From positions 124,001-188,000 of the forward strand of contig NZ_JACCFG010000006.1 in NCBI RefSeq assembly GCF_013416555.1: a stretch of DNA of 64,000 bases, in the 5' to 3' direction. Under the pieces are notes generated by a model. The model saw only the letters and a list, made by a program, of their open reading frames with translations. It was not told where the DNA came from and did not search any database. The position numbers were made by a program, and so were the translations under genes. This document shows positions 42,153 through 49,966 of the stretch, piece after piece. Position 1 is the stretch's first letter; each line of letters begins with the position of its first letter. This DNA comes from Sphingomonas sp. R-74633. GTDB lineage: Bacteria; Pseudomonadota; Alphaproteobacteria; Sphingomonadales; Sphingomonadaceae.

Positions 42153-42545
42153 ATGTCGCTGACGATCGGAAAACTGGCGGACGCAGGCGGCGTCGGTGTC
42201 GAGACGGTGCGCTATTACCAGCGCCGCGGCCTGCTCGCCGAACCCGAGCGCGGCTACGGCGCCGGGGTGCGCCGCTATGACGAGGGCGACCTGCGCCGCC
42301 TCAAGTTCATCCGCTCCGCCCAGGCGGCGGGCTTCACGCTCGAACAGATCGCCGAGCTGCTCGAACTCGACGCCCGCGACGATCGGCCCCGCGCCCGCGC
42401 CTTGGCCCGCGAGCAGATCGGCGTGCTCGACCGCAAGATCGCCGAACTCACCGCCGCGCGCGACGCGCTGGGCAAGCTCGCCCAGGAATGCGGCAAGGGC
42501 GGCAAGGGGCCGTGCCCGATCCTGGCTGCGTTCGAAACGGCCTGA
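42153..42545 (+). CDS. MerR-family metal-responsive regulator
   Basis: 130 residues from ATG 42153, which has GGAG 8 bases upstream; an ATG at 42135 lies inside the operator dyad and is less likely. The winged HTH (LTIGKLADAGGVGVETVRYY, RRYDEGDLRRLKFI) and the dimer helix are typical. The metal loop is C113-GKGGKGP-C121, i.e. C-x7-C as in CueR, and the residue matching MerR Cys82 is Arg78. It is divergent from the glutaredoxin-MauE operon. The metal (Cu, Ag, Hg or other) is not decided by sequence. Confidence 0.9.
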   Translation: MSLTIGKLADAGGVGVETVRYYQRRGLLAEPERGYGAGVRRYDEGDLRRLKFIRSAQAAGFTLEQIAELLELDARDDRPRARALAREQIGVLDRKIAELTAARDALGKLAQECGKGGKGPCPILAAFETA

Positions 42546-42587
42546 TCCGCCGGTTGCCAAGAGAATGATACTTTGTATCCTGTGCAC

Positions 42588-44174
42588 ATGAACCTGATGC
42601 GCCTCGGTCTGCTCGTCCCGCTTGCCCTGCTTTCCTGTACCCGAGCACCTGACCCGCGGATCATCGGCTTGCCGGAAGAGATGGTCGAGGCGCACCGACT
42701 GACGGGCAGCACCACCGTTCCCACCACCGCTTCGTTGGTGAGCTATGGCGGCGACGTCCGGCTGCGCATCACAATCGATACCAGCGGCAAGGTGACCGAT
42801 GTCCAGATCGACAAGTCGGGCCTCAATTTCGGCGATCCCGCGCCCGCGCTGGCCGTGGCACGGCAATGGAAATTCCGCCCCTTCACCTATCGCGGGCGCC
42901 CGGTGGGCGTCACGACCAGCATCGATGTGAACTATCTGGCGAAACCGGTCTGGGCCGATCCGAAGGCGGCCTTTCCTGTGATCGACTATGCCGCGCTGCG
43001 CATCGAGCTGATCCGCAGCGGCTGTGGCGGCTTTTGCCCGGCCTATAAGGTGTCGATCGCCGGCGACGGAATGGTGACCTATTCCACCGTCGCAAGCCCC
43101 AGGATCGCCGGACTGCGCGATTTCGTCGAACTGGGCGGCGTGACGGTGCCGGGCACCCATCGCTCCAGGATCGACCGCGCCGCGCTGGACGGGCTGATCG
43201 GGAAATTCCGCGCGGCGCGCTTCTTCGGTCTGAAGAAGGAATATGACGGCCAGCTCAGCGACAGCGCGGCCTATACGCTCGCCTTTTCGAGCGGCGGCCG
43301 CTTCTGGCAGGTGACCGACTATGTCGGCCAGATGGTCGGCATGCCCGAAGTGGTGACCGCGCTCGAAGACGAGGTCGATCGCGTCGCCGGCACGGTGCGC
43401 TGGGTACAGGGCGACGAGACCAGTTTGCCCGCATTGCGTGCCGAGGGTTTCGACCCGCGCTCGCCTGCCGCCGCCGATTTCGCCCGCGTCGCGATCGAGC
43501 GGCGAGGGGACGCCTTCGTCCTCGACCTGCTGGCGGCGGGGCTGCCGCTCGATCGCCCGGCGCCACGCCGGGTCGATGATCAGGCGCGGCCGCTCGGGCT
43601 GGTGCTGCTCGAAGCCGCGCTGCGCGGCGGTCGGCCCCGGGTCGCCCGGGCGCTGATCAATCGGGGATGGCTGGGCAAGATGCCGCCCGCCGATCGTGCG
43701 CGGCTGTTCGCGGAAAGTGCCGGCGGCTGCGATCCGGTAGTCGCCAGGGCCTTTGTTGCGGCTGGCGTCGATCCCAATGCGCGGGCGACGGACGGCGGCA
43801 CCGCACTCCATGCGGCACGGGCCCTATATCCAGCATGTGGGGGTCTCCACGATCGCGTTCCGCTGGTCGGGGCGTTGCTCGATCTCGGCGTGGACCCGAA
43901 TCTGGGAAATGCGGAGGGGCAGACGCCGATCTTCGATATCCAGGAGCCTGCCGTGCTGGATCTCCTATTGGCCCGGGGTGCGCGCGTCAGGGTGCAGGAC
44001 AAGCGGGGGGTGAGCCCGGTCTTTGCATGCTGGCCCGACATAATCGTGCGCATGTTGCTCGATGCCGGCGCCGAACCTCGCGGAAGGTATAATGGCAAGA
44101 CGCTCGCGACAATCGCCAGGGAGCAGCACATGCCCGCCACCAGCGCCTGGCTGGCGGCGCACGGCATCGATTAG
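42588..44174 (+). CDS. Ankyrin-repeat lipoprotein with TonB-C-like and DUF6438-like regions
   Basis: 528 residues from ATG 42588 with lipobox LALLSC. Residues about 50-120 resemble a TonB C-terminal-like fold (VRLRITIDTSGKVTDVQIDK; ARQWKFRPFTYRGRPVG). A DUF6438-like region follows (RIELIRSGCGGFCPAYKVSI, with GYS-like FRAARFFGLK). Residues about 330-528 hold ankyrin repeats (AGVDPNARATDGGTALHAAR). It may be a periplasmic or surface interaction platform. The stop overlaps the convergent gene by 4 bases. Confidence 0.75.
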   Translation: MNLMRLGLLVPLALLSCTRAPDPRIIGLPEEMVEAHRLTGSTTVPTTASLVSYGGDVRLRITIDTSGKVTDVQIDKSGLNFGDPAPALAVARQWKFRPFTYRGRPVGVTTSIDVNYLAKPVWADPKAAFPVIDYAALRIELIRSGCGGFCPAYKVSIAGDGMVTYSTVASPRIAGLRDFVELGGVTVPGTHRSRIDRAALDGLIGKFRAARFFGLKKEYDGQLSDSAAYTLAFSSGGRFWQVTDYVGQMVGMPEVVTALEDEVDRVAGTVRWVQGDETSLPALRAEGFDPRSPAAADFARVAIERRGDAFVLDLLAAGLPLDRPAPRRVDDQARPLGLVLLEAALRGGRPRVARALINRGWLGKMPPADRARLFAESAGGCDPVVARAFVAAGVDPNARATDGGTALHAARALYPACGGLHDRVPLVGALLDLGVDPNLGNAEGQTPIFDIQEPAVLDLLLARGARVRVQDKRGVSPVFACWPDIIVRMLLDAGAEPRGRYNGKTLATIAREQHMPATSAWLAAHGID

Positions 44175-44788
44175 GCCTTTGCGGCGATCGGCCGCCGCCG
44201 GAACCAGCGCGCGATCAGCGCCGCCGCGACGGGGAACAGCACCGCATAGCCCGCCACGCCGATTATCCGCAGCGCCATCACACCGGTGATCGGCCCGATC
44301 CACCCCGCTAGCGCCAGCGCACCGCTGGCGATCAGCAAGTGCCGGATCGTCGGCTCCTCCCGGAACGCCGGCGCCGTCAGCAGCACCGCCACGCCGAACA
44401 GCCCGTCCCAGGCGAATATGTCGAGCGCATAGGGCAGCGCCGGCCAGCCGAACGCGCCGGCCGGACCGCGCCCCACCGCCAGCGTCGAGAGATGCACCAC
44501 GCTGGTCAGCGCCAGTGCCGCGGCCATGAAGACCAGCGCGGCGCGGCTGCTGCGCGGCGCCAGCTCCGTACCGCGCACCGCGGCGCTCAGGCCGAGCAGG
44601 AAGGGGACGAGCAGCAGTATCAGCGCTTCCATCGCGGTGAACCACGGGTCGCCGATTGCTGCATCAGGTGCGGGCAGCGTCGCCAGTCCCGCGATCAGTA
44701 CCAGCAGATAGACTGCGCCGACCGCCGCCACGCCGGTTCCGGAGACGATCCCCAGCAGGCGAACGGCGCGGGCAGGGGAGCGCGGCAT
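44171..44788 (-). CDS. Multi-TM membrane protein
   Basis: 205 residues with about six membrane helices (10-32, 52-72, 80-100, 118-140, 150-170, 175-195). No recognised family. It is coupled by TGATG to the upstream ompA-like gene and so is the last gene of the ychF chain. Function unknown. Confidence 0.65.
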   Translation of the reverse strand: MPRSPARAVRLLGIVSGTGVAAVGAVYLLVLIAGLATLPAPDAAIGDPWFTAMEALILLLVPFLLGLSAAVRGTELAPRSSRAALVFMAAALALTSVVHLSTLAVGRGPAGAFGWPALPYALDIFAWDGLFGVAVLLTAPAFREEPTIRHLLIASGALALAGWIGPITGVMALRIIGVAGYAVLFPVAAALIARWFRRRPIAAKA

Positions 44789-45192
44789 CAGCCGCCGATC
44801 AGTTCGATCTCGACGCGCCGGTTGAGCGGGTTGCGCGCGCCGTCCGCCGTAGCGACGGCGGGCCGCGTCTCGCCATAGGCGATCGTGCTGATCCGCGCGG
44901 GCAGGATGCCGTGGTCGCTCAGATAGCGCGCCACCGACGCCGCCATCCGCTGGCTCTTGCCGAGATTATAGTCGGTCGTGCCCACCCGGTCGGTATGGCC
45001 CGAAAGCCGCGCCCGCATCTCGGGATGGGCGAGCATCGCCTGCACGACATAGTCGAGCGCGGGCTCGGCCTCGGGCACTACTTCCACCGAATCCGGGGTG
45101 AAATAGACCGTCGAATGGCGCTGCACCTCCTGCGCCGGCGCCGCCGTGACCAGGGCAGAAGCGATCAGCGCGGGAAGGAGCAGGCCGGGCAT
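44788..45192 (-). CDS. OmpA-family peptidoglycan-binding protein
   Basis: 134 residues, signal peptide ending APA-Q near residue 20. The single OmpA C-terminal domain has LSGHTDRVGTTDYNLGKSQR and NPLNRRVEIEL, with the Asp and Arg that bind diaminopimelate. It starts one base after overlap with the ychF stop (TGATG). No barrel or lipobox is seen, so it is probably a soluble periplasmic protein. Confidence 0.85.
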   Translation of the reverse strand: MPGLLLPALIASALVTAAPAQEVQRHSTVYFTPDSVEVVPEAEPALDYVVQAMLAHPEMRARLSGHTDRVGTTDYNLGKSQRMAASVARYLSDHGILPARISTIAYGETRPAVATADGARNPLNRRVEIELIGG

Positions 45193-46289
45193 CAGCTGTG
45201 CAGGAAGTGCATCACGTCGCCGTCCTTGACGACATAGGTCTTGCCCTCGGCGCGGAGCTTGCCGGCCTCGCGCGCCTTGGCTTCGCCGCCCAGCGAGACG
45301 AAATCGTCATAGGCGATCGTCTCGGCGCGGATGAAGCCCTTCTCGAAGTCGCTGTGGATCACGCCGGCGGCGTTGGGCGCGGTGGCGCCGTCGTCCACGG
45401 TCCAGGCGCGCGCTTCCTTGGGGCCGACGGTGAAGAAGGTCAGCAGATGGAGCAGCTTGTAGCCGGCGGTGATCACGCGGGCGAGGCCGGTCTCTTCCAG
45501 ACCCAGCTCGCCCAGGAACTCACCGCGGTCCTCGACCGGCATCGTCGCGATCTCGGCCTCGATCGCGGCGGAGACCACCACGGCCTCAGCGCCCTCGGCC
45601 CTGGCCTTTTCGAACACGCGCGCCGAGAAGGCGTTGCCGTTGGCGGCGTCTTCCTCATTGACGTTGCACACGTACAGGACCGGCTTCGAGGTGAGCAGCT
45701 GTGCCTGGCGGAACACGCGCTCCTCATCGGCGTCCTTCGGCTCGGTCAGCCGCGCGGGCTTGCCTTCGCGCAGCAGGTCGAGCGCCTGGCCGAGCACGCT
45801 GGCCGCGACCTTGGCTTCCTTGTCGCCCTGCGCCGCCTTCTTCTGGAAGGCGGGAACGCGCTTCTCGAGGCTCTCGAGGTCGGAGAGCATCAGCTCGGTC
45901 TCGACGGTCTCGGCATCGGCGATCGGATCGACCTTGTTGTCGACATGCTGGATGTCGTCATTCTCGAAGCAGCGCAGCACGTGGACGACCGCGTCGACTT
46001 CGCGGATGTTGCCGAGGAACTGGTTGCCCAGCCCTTCACCCTTGCTCGCGCCGCGCACCAGCCCGGCGATGTCGACGAAGCCGAGCTGCGTCTCGATGAT
46101 CTTCTGCGAGCCCGCGATCGCCGCCAGCTTGTCGAGCCGCGCATCGGGAACGGCGACGTTCCCGACGTTCGGCTCGATTGTGCAGAACGGATAATTGGCC
46201 GCCTGTGCAGCCGCCGTCTCGGTCAGCGCGTTGAAGAGCGTGGACTTGCCGACGTTCGGAAGGCCGACGATGCCGCAGCGGAAACCCAT
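45192..46289 (-). CDS. ychF: YchF/Obg-family ribosome-associated ATPase
   Basis: 365 residues from ATG 46289. The P-loop is GLPNVGKST, switch stretch GFVDIAGLVRGASKGEG, and the specificity motif is NVNEED (NxxE instead of NKxD), the mark of ATP use. A TGS domain forms the C-terminal part. The gene leads a chain with ompA-like and membrane protein genes by stop/start overlaps, which is unusual for this housekeeping gene. Confidence 0.95.
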   Translation of the reverse strand: MGFRCGIVGLPNVGKSTLFNALTETAAAQAANYPFCTIEPNVGNVAVPDARLDKLAAIAGSQKIIETQLGFVDIAGLVRGASKGEGLGNQFLGNIREVDAVVHVLRCFENDDIQHVDNKVDPIADAETVETELMLSDLESLEKRVPAFQKKAAQGDKEAKVAASVLGQALDLLREGKPARLTEPKDADEERVFRQAQLLTSKPVLYVCNVNEEDAANGNAFSARVFEKARAEGAEAVVVSAAIEAEIATMPVEDRGEFLGELGLEETGLARVITAGYKLLHLLTFFTVGPKEARAWTVDDGATAPNAAGVIHSDFEKGFIRAETIAYDDFVSLGGEAKAREAGKLRAEGKTYVVKDGDVMHFLHS

Positions 46290-46439
46290 GTGAAAACTGC
46301 CTGTGCCAAATGGTCTGGAAAAGGCGCCCGATAGAGGCAAAGTGCCGGCATTGCCAGTATGGGTTGCGGGAAGGGCCGATCGGCTCCGTCCCCGTTGCAG
46401 CAGAGGAGGAGCGTTGCGGTGCGGCGTTTCGCCTTCTAA

Positions 46440-46499
46440 GGCCCTCAAAGTGCCGTATTGGACCGGGATGACCCGGTACGCGTGGCTTGACTGAGGGCC
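46440..46499 (+). promoter_or_regulatory. Nested-hairpin element upstream of the TbpB-like gene
   Basis: GGCCCTCA (46440-46447) pairs with TGAGGGCC (46492-46499), enclosing ACCGGG (46462-46467) and CCCGGT (46472-46477) with a 4-base loop. It lies 60 bases before the TbpB-like start and between divergent genes. It could be a leader or a small RNA. Confidence 0.4.
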
Positions 46500-46559
46500 G
46501 TTCATCTGGGGTACAGGGGCCAGCCCTTTCGGTGCCCGCGTGTTTTTGAGGAGCAGGGA

Positions 46560-47594
46560 ATGATTCGCCGTCACATGTTCATGAGCGCGCTTGCCGCGAC
46601 GGTTGCGCTGTCGGGCTGCGGTGGCGGCAACGATTCGACCGCGACTCCGACGCCGACCGCTACGCCGACGCCGACGCCCACTGCGTCGCCTACCTATGCG
46701 AGCTTCCCGCTGACTGCGCCGGCCGAGTTCAACACCTTCAGCGCCGCGACCAGCTACACCGGCGATCCGGCGACCAGCGCAGTCACCCTCGGCGCCGCCA
46801 GCACCGAGACGCTGTCGACCCGCGTGCGCCTCGCCACCGACACGGCGATCGCCACCGGCACCTATGTGCTGCACGAGAACACCGAGGAGTCGCGCTTCTG
46901 CGTGCCGACCGGCCAGACCTGCACCGCGACGCTCGTCGCCAATGCGATCCCGGCCAACCCCGAGTTCATCTTCCGCACCGACGACACCACCACTGCGGGC
47001 AAGTTCGCGCAGGGTGAATTCCTCAACAACGTCGTCACCGCTAGCACGACCGTGACGCCGAACGTCGGCCCGACCAGCAACACCGCGCTGGCGCTCAGCC
47101 GCGTCAGCTACGCCAATTGGTGGCGCGGCGATTCGACCGCGGGCCAGAAGCGCCTGACCTACAGCACCTGGGGCTTCTCGACCGCCTATAGCGACATGCC
47201 GGCCACCGGCACCGTCGCCTACAGCACGCTGACCGTCACCGGCCGCCTGGTCAGCACCGTCGGCGCGACCACGGTGATCAACAAGGTCACCGGCACCGTG
47301 ACGATGAGCGTGAACTTCGCCACCGGCACGGTCGATTCGGTGCTGACGCTCTCGACCATCCCGGCCGGCGGCGGCGCCGCGGTCGCCTATGGCACCTTCA
47401 CTGCGCAGGGCGCGATCCCGGTCGGCCAGAACCAGTGGACCGGCAGCTTCACCACCGGCAGCCCGCTCTCGGGCACGCTGGCGGGCGGCTTCTTCGGGTC
47501 GCAGGGCGAGCAGGTCGGCACGGTCTTCTCGGCCTCGGGGACCTTCGGCGGCGCCCAGCAGCGCCTGATCGGCGTGGTCGTCGGCAAGAAGTAA
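46560..47594 (+). CDS. TbpB-like beta-barrel lipoprotein
   Basis: 344 residues. A lipobox VALSGC (Cys20) ends the signal peptide and GGG follows. A Pro-Thr linker (about 28-44) precedes a beta-rich domain with the transferrin-binding-protein-like pattern of glycine/threonine beta strands, ending GGFFGSQGEQVGTVF and GAQQRLIGVVV. Such proteins (TbpB_B_D) are surface-exposed. Whether a Slam-type exporter moves it to the surface is not known. Good GAGGAG ribosome site. Confidence 0.72.
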   Translation: MIRRHMFMSALAATVALSGCGGGNDSTATPTPTATPTPTPTASPTYASFPLTAPAEFNTFSAATSYTGDPATSAVTLGAASTETLSTRVRLATDTAIATGTYVLHENTEESRFCVPTGQTCTATLVANAIPANPEFIFRTDDTTTAGKFAQGEFLNNVVTASTTVTPNVGPTSNTALALSRVSYANWWRGDSTAGQKRLTYSTWGFSTAYSDMPATGTVAYSTLTVTGRLVSTVGATTVINKVTGTVTMSVNFATGTVDSVLTLSTIPAGGGAAVAYGTFTAQGAIPVGQNQWTGSFTTGSPLSGTLAGGFFGSQGEQVGTVFSASGTFGGAQQRLIGVVVGKK

Positions 47595-47619
47595 GCGCTT
47601 CTTCGCAAGAACAGGGACA

Positions 47620-47647
47620 GGGGCTCCGGTTCGCCGGGGCCCTTTTT
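47620..47647 (+). terminator. Intrinsic terminator after the TbpB-like gene
   Basis: GGGCTCCGG and CCGGGGCCC (47621-47629, 47634-47642) form a 9-bp stem with one T-G pair and a TTCG loop, followed by TTTTT. Confidence 0.9.
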
Positions 47648-47757
47648 CTTTGTAGTTAACATCGCGCTCGGCGTCTTTTGTCCTGATCGCCCCCTTTTTT
47701 TCTCAACCACCCCTCCAGTATTTGGGCGCTCGATCAGGTTCGGGTGGAGGGGCGAGT

Positions 47758-49878
47758 ATGCGTATGTTGGGGACCGGGACGACGGCGCGGTTGAGCTGCG
47801 CCATGCTGCTCGCCAGCCTGGCCGGCTGCAGCGGCGGCAGCGGCGGCGGGTCCGATGGCGGCGGCGTGGTGAGCGCGCCCGAGGCGCCAACCCCCACGCC
47901 TTCGCCCACGCCAACCCCGTCCTCGACGCCGACCCCGCCGCCCACCGGCGCGGTCATCGCCCCGCTCGGCCTGCCGCGGATCATCATGCTGGACGATACG
48001 CTGCTGACCAGCCTGAAGAACCAGCTCGCGGCGAACGCGCCGGCGGCGGTGCGCTTCAAGCAGTCGGTCGATCTCCAGGTCGCCAACAGCAATGTCTACG
48101 GGATGGAGCCCTGGCACGTCGCGCTGATGGGCCAGGTCACCGGCATGGCGAGCTACTGCACCTATGCGGTCGCGAAGACCGACGCCTACGTCGCGAGCGA
48201 AGAAGCGCTGATCGCAGCCAGCAAGACCCCGGTCGTGGCGGGCGATTCCTATCTCGAGGTCGGCGGCTATATCGGCAACATGGCGATGGTCTATGACTGG
48301 TGCCGCTCCAGCATGACCACTGCCCAGCGCACCCGCTGGAAGGATTTCGGCAACCAGGCGGTGTGGAACGTCTGGAACCCCGCCAAGGCCAAATGGGGCA
48401 CGCGCACCGTCGCCTGGTCGGGCTGGTCGGTCGATAATCCGAGCAACAATTATTATTACTCGTTCCTCCGCGCGACGATGCTGCTCGGCCTCGCCACGTA
48501 CGGCGAGAACGACATGGCCGGTGGCTGGCTCACCCAGTTCCGCACGACCAAGATCGAGAACCAGCTGATCCCGACCTTCAATGCCGACCTGACCGGCGGC
48601 GGCTCGCGTGAGGGCACCGGCTACGGCGTCGCGATGAAGGATCTGTTCGAGCTCTATGACTGGTGGGAGCGCTCGACCGGCGAGCGCCTCGCCAGCCGCA
48701 CCCCGCACACGCTCGCCTCGCTGCCGTGGATGGTCCACGCGATCGTGCCGACGCTCGACCGGATCACGCCGACCGGCGACCATGCCCGCGATTCGCAGGC
48801 GCTGCTGTTCGACTATCACCGCGACTATCTGCAAAAGCTCGCGACGCTCTATCCGGGCGAGCGCATCTCGGGCGTGGTCAAGACGCTGCTCGGCCAGTCC
48901 TCGGTCCCGGCGATGACGCAGCATTTCATGCGCTATTCGGACTATCTCTACGGCCTCACCGCGATCACCGCGCGGCCACTGACCGAGCTTTCCACCGCTT
49001 ATTGGGGCGCCGGCACCGGCAGCTTCTCGATGCGCAGCGACTGGACCACCACCGCCGCCTACGCCAACTTCATCTGCGGGCCGTACACTGAAAGCCACGC
49101 GCATCAGGACCGCGGCAGCTTCGTGCTCTTCAAGGGCAACTGGCTGGCGTACGACGCCAATCTCGACAGCCATTCGGGCCTGTCGCAGGCCCAGGCCTAT
49201 CACAACACCGTCCGCTTCGAGACGAGCACCGGCGGCACGATCGGCCAGGCCTTCGACGCCTCCTGCAACATGGCCGCGCTCGCCAACACGCCGAACTGGA
49301 CCTATGCGCTCGCCGACATCTCGCCGATGTACAAAAGCGGCGTGACCAAATCCGAGCGCGAGTTCGTCTTCATCAAGCCGGCCACGTTCGTGGTCTATGA
49401 CCGCGCCCAGACCAGCGACGCCAATGCCCGGCGCATCTTCACGATGAACTTCCCCAAGGCGCCGACGATCAGCGGCAATCTGCTCAGCCTCGTCCTCGGC
49501 GCCAACCGCCTCGACATGCGCCGCATCGTCCCCGCAGGCGGCACCCCGGCCACGACCTTGTGGAAGACCGTCAACAGCACCGACTTCGTCGCGAGCACCA
49601 CCTCGGCCCGCGTCGACCTGGTCGAGACCGGCGCCGGCGGCCGCTCGGAATTCCTCAACGTGATCGGGCTCGATGGTTCGGTGAGCCAGGCGGTGTCCTC
49701 GGACGCGGCGGGCCAGACCGGCACCACGATCACCCTCGCCGACGGCCGTACGGTGACGCTGCGCTTCAACCAGAACAGCCGCGGCGGGACGATCGAGATC
49801 AAGTCCGCCGGCGGCGCGGTGCTCGAATCGCGTGCGCTGCCGACCACGGTGGAGGCGCCGCCGATCTACGCCAATTGA
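47758..49878 (+). CDS. Heparinase II/III-family lipoprotein (polysaccharide lyase)
   Basis: 706 residues from ATG 47758, with GGAGGGG upstream. Lipobox LASLAGC (Cys22) is followed by a Gly/Ser and Pro-Thr linker (about 24-65). The alpha-toroid (about 90-370) and beta-sandwich (from about 430) parts of the heparinase II/III type follow, with the conserved block GPYTESHAHQDRGSFVLF and HNTVRF. It should eliminate uronic-acid glycans at the cell surface. Substrate cannot be told; the TbpB-like lipoprotein is next to it. Confidence 0.82.
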   Translation: MRMLGTGTTARLSCAMLLASLAGCSGGSGGGSDGGGVVSAPEAPTPTPSPTPTPSSTPTPPPTGAVIAPLGLPRIIMLDDTLLTSLKNQLAANAPAAVRFKQSVDLQVANSNVYGMEPWHVALMGQVTGMASYCTYAVAKTDAYVASEEALIAASKTPVVAGDSYLEVGGYIGNMAMVYDWCRSSMTTAQRTRWKDFGNQAVWNVWNPAKAKWGTRTVAWSGWSVDNPSNNYYYSFLRATMLLGLATYGENDMAGGWLTQFRTTKIENQLIPTFNADLTGGGSREGTGYGVAMKDLFELYDWWERSTGERLASRTPHTLASLPWMVHAIVPTLDRITPTGDHARDSQALLFDYHRDYLQKLATLYPGERISGVVKTLLGQSSVPAMTQHFMRYSDYLYGLTAITARPLTELSTAYWGAGTGSFSMRSDWTTTAAYANFICGPYTESHAHQDRGSFVLFKGNWLAYDANLDSHSGLSQAQAYHNTVRFETSTGGTIGQAFDASCNMAALANTPNWTYALADISPMYKSGVTKSEREFVFIKPATFVVYDRAQTSDANARRIFTMNFPKAPTISGNLLSLVLGANRLDMRRIVPAGGTPATTLWKTVNSTDFVASTTSARVDLVETGAGGRSEFLNVIGLDGSVSQAVSSDAAGQTGTTITLADGRTVTLRFNQNSRGGTIEIKSAGGAVLESRALPTTVEAPPIYAN

Positions 49879-49966
49879 TCGGGCTCCGGCAGGGTTTCTA
49901 CCAATATCGCGCCTGGGGCAGGCGTGGGAAATGCTGCGCGGACCCGTCGCTGCTGCGAGATGCGCT

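Noticed and set aside
34762..46547. The same 13 bases CCCGCGTGTTTTT in the petA leader and before the TbpB-like gene
   Set aside because: By chance many 13-base matches are expected in 64 kb, and only the petA copy lies in a hairpin.
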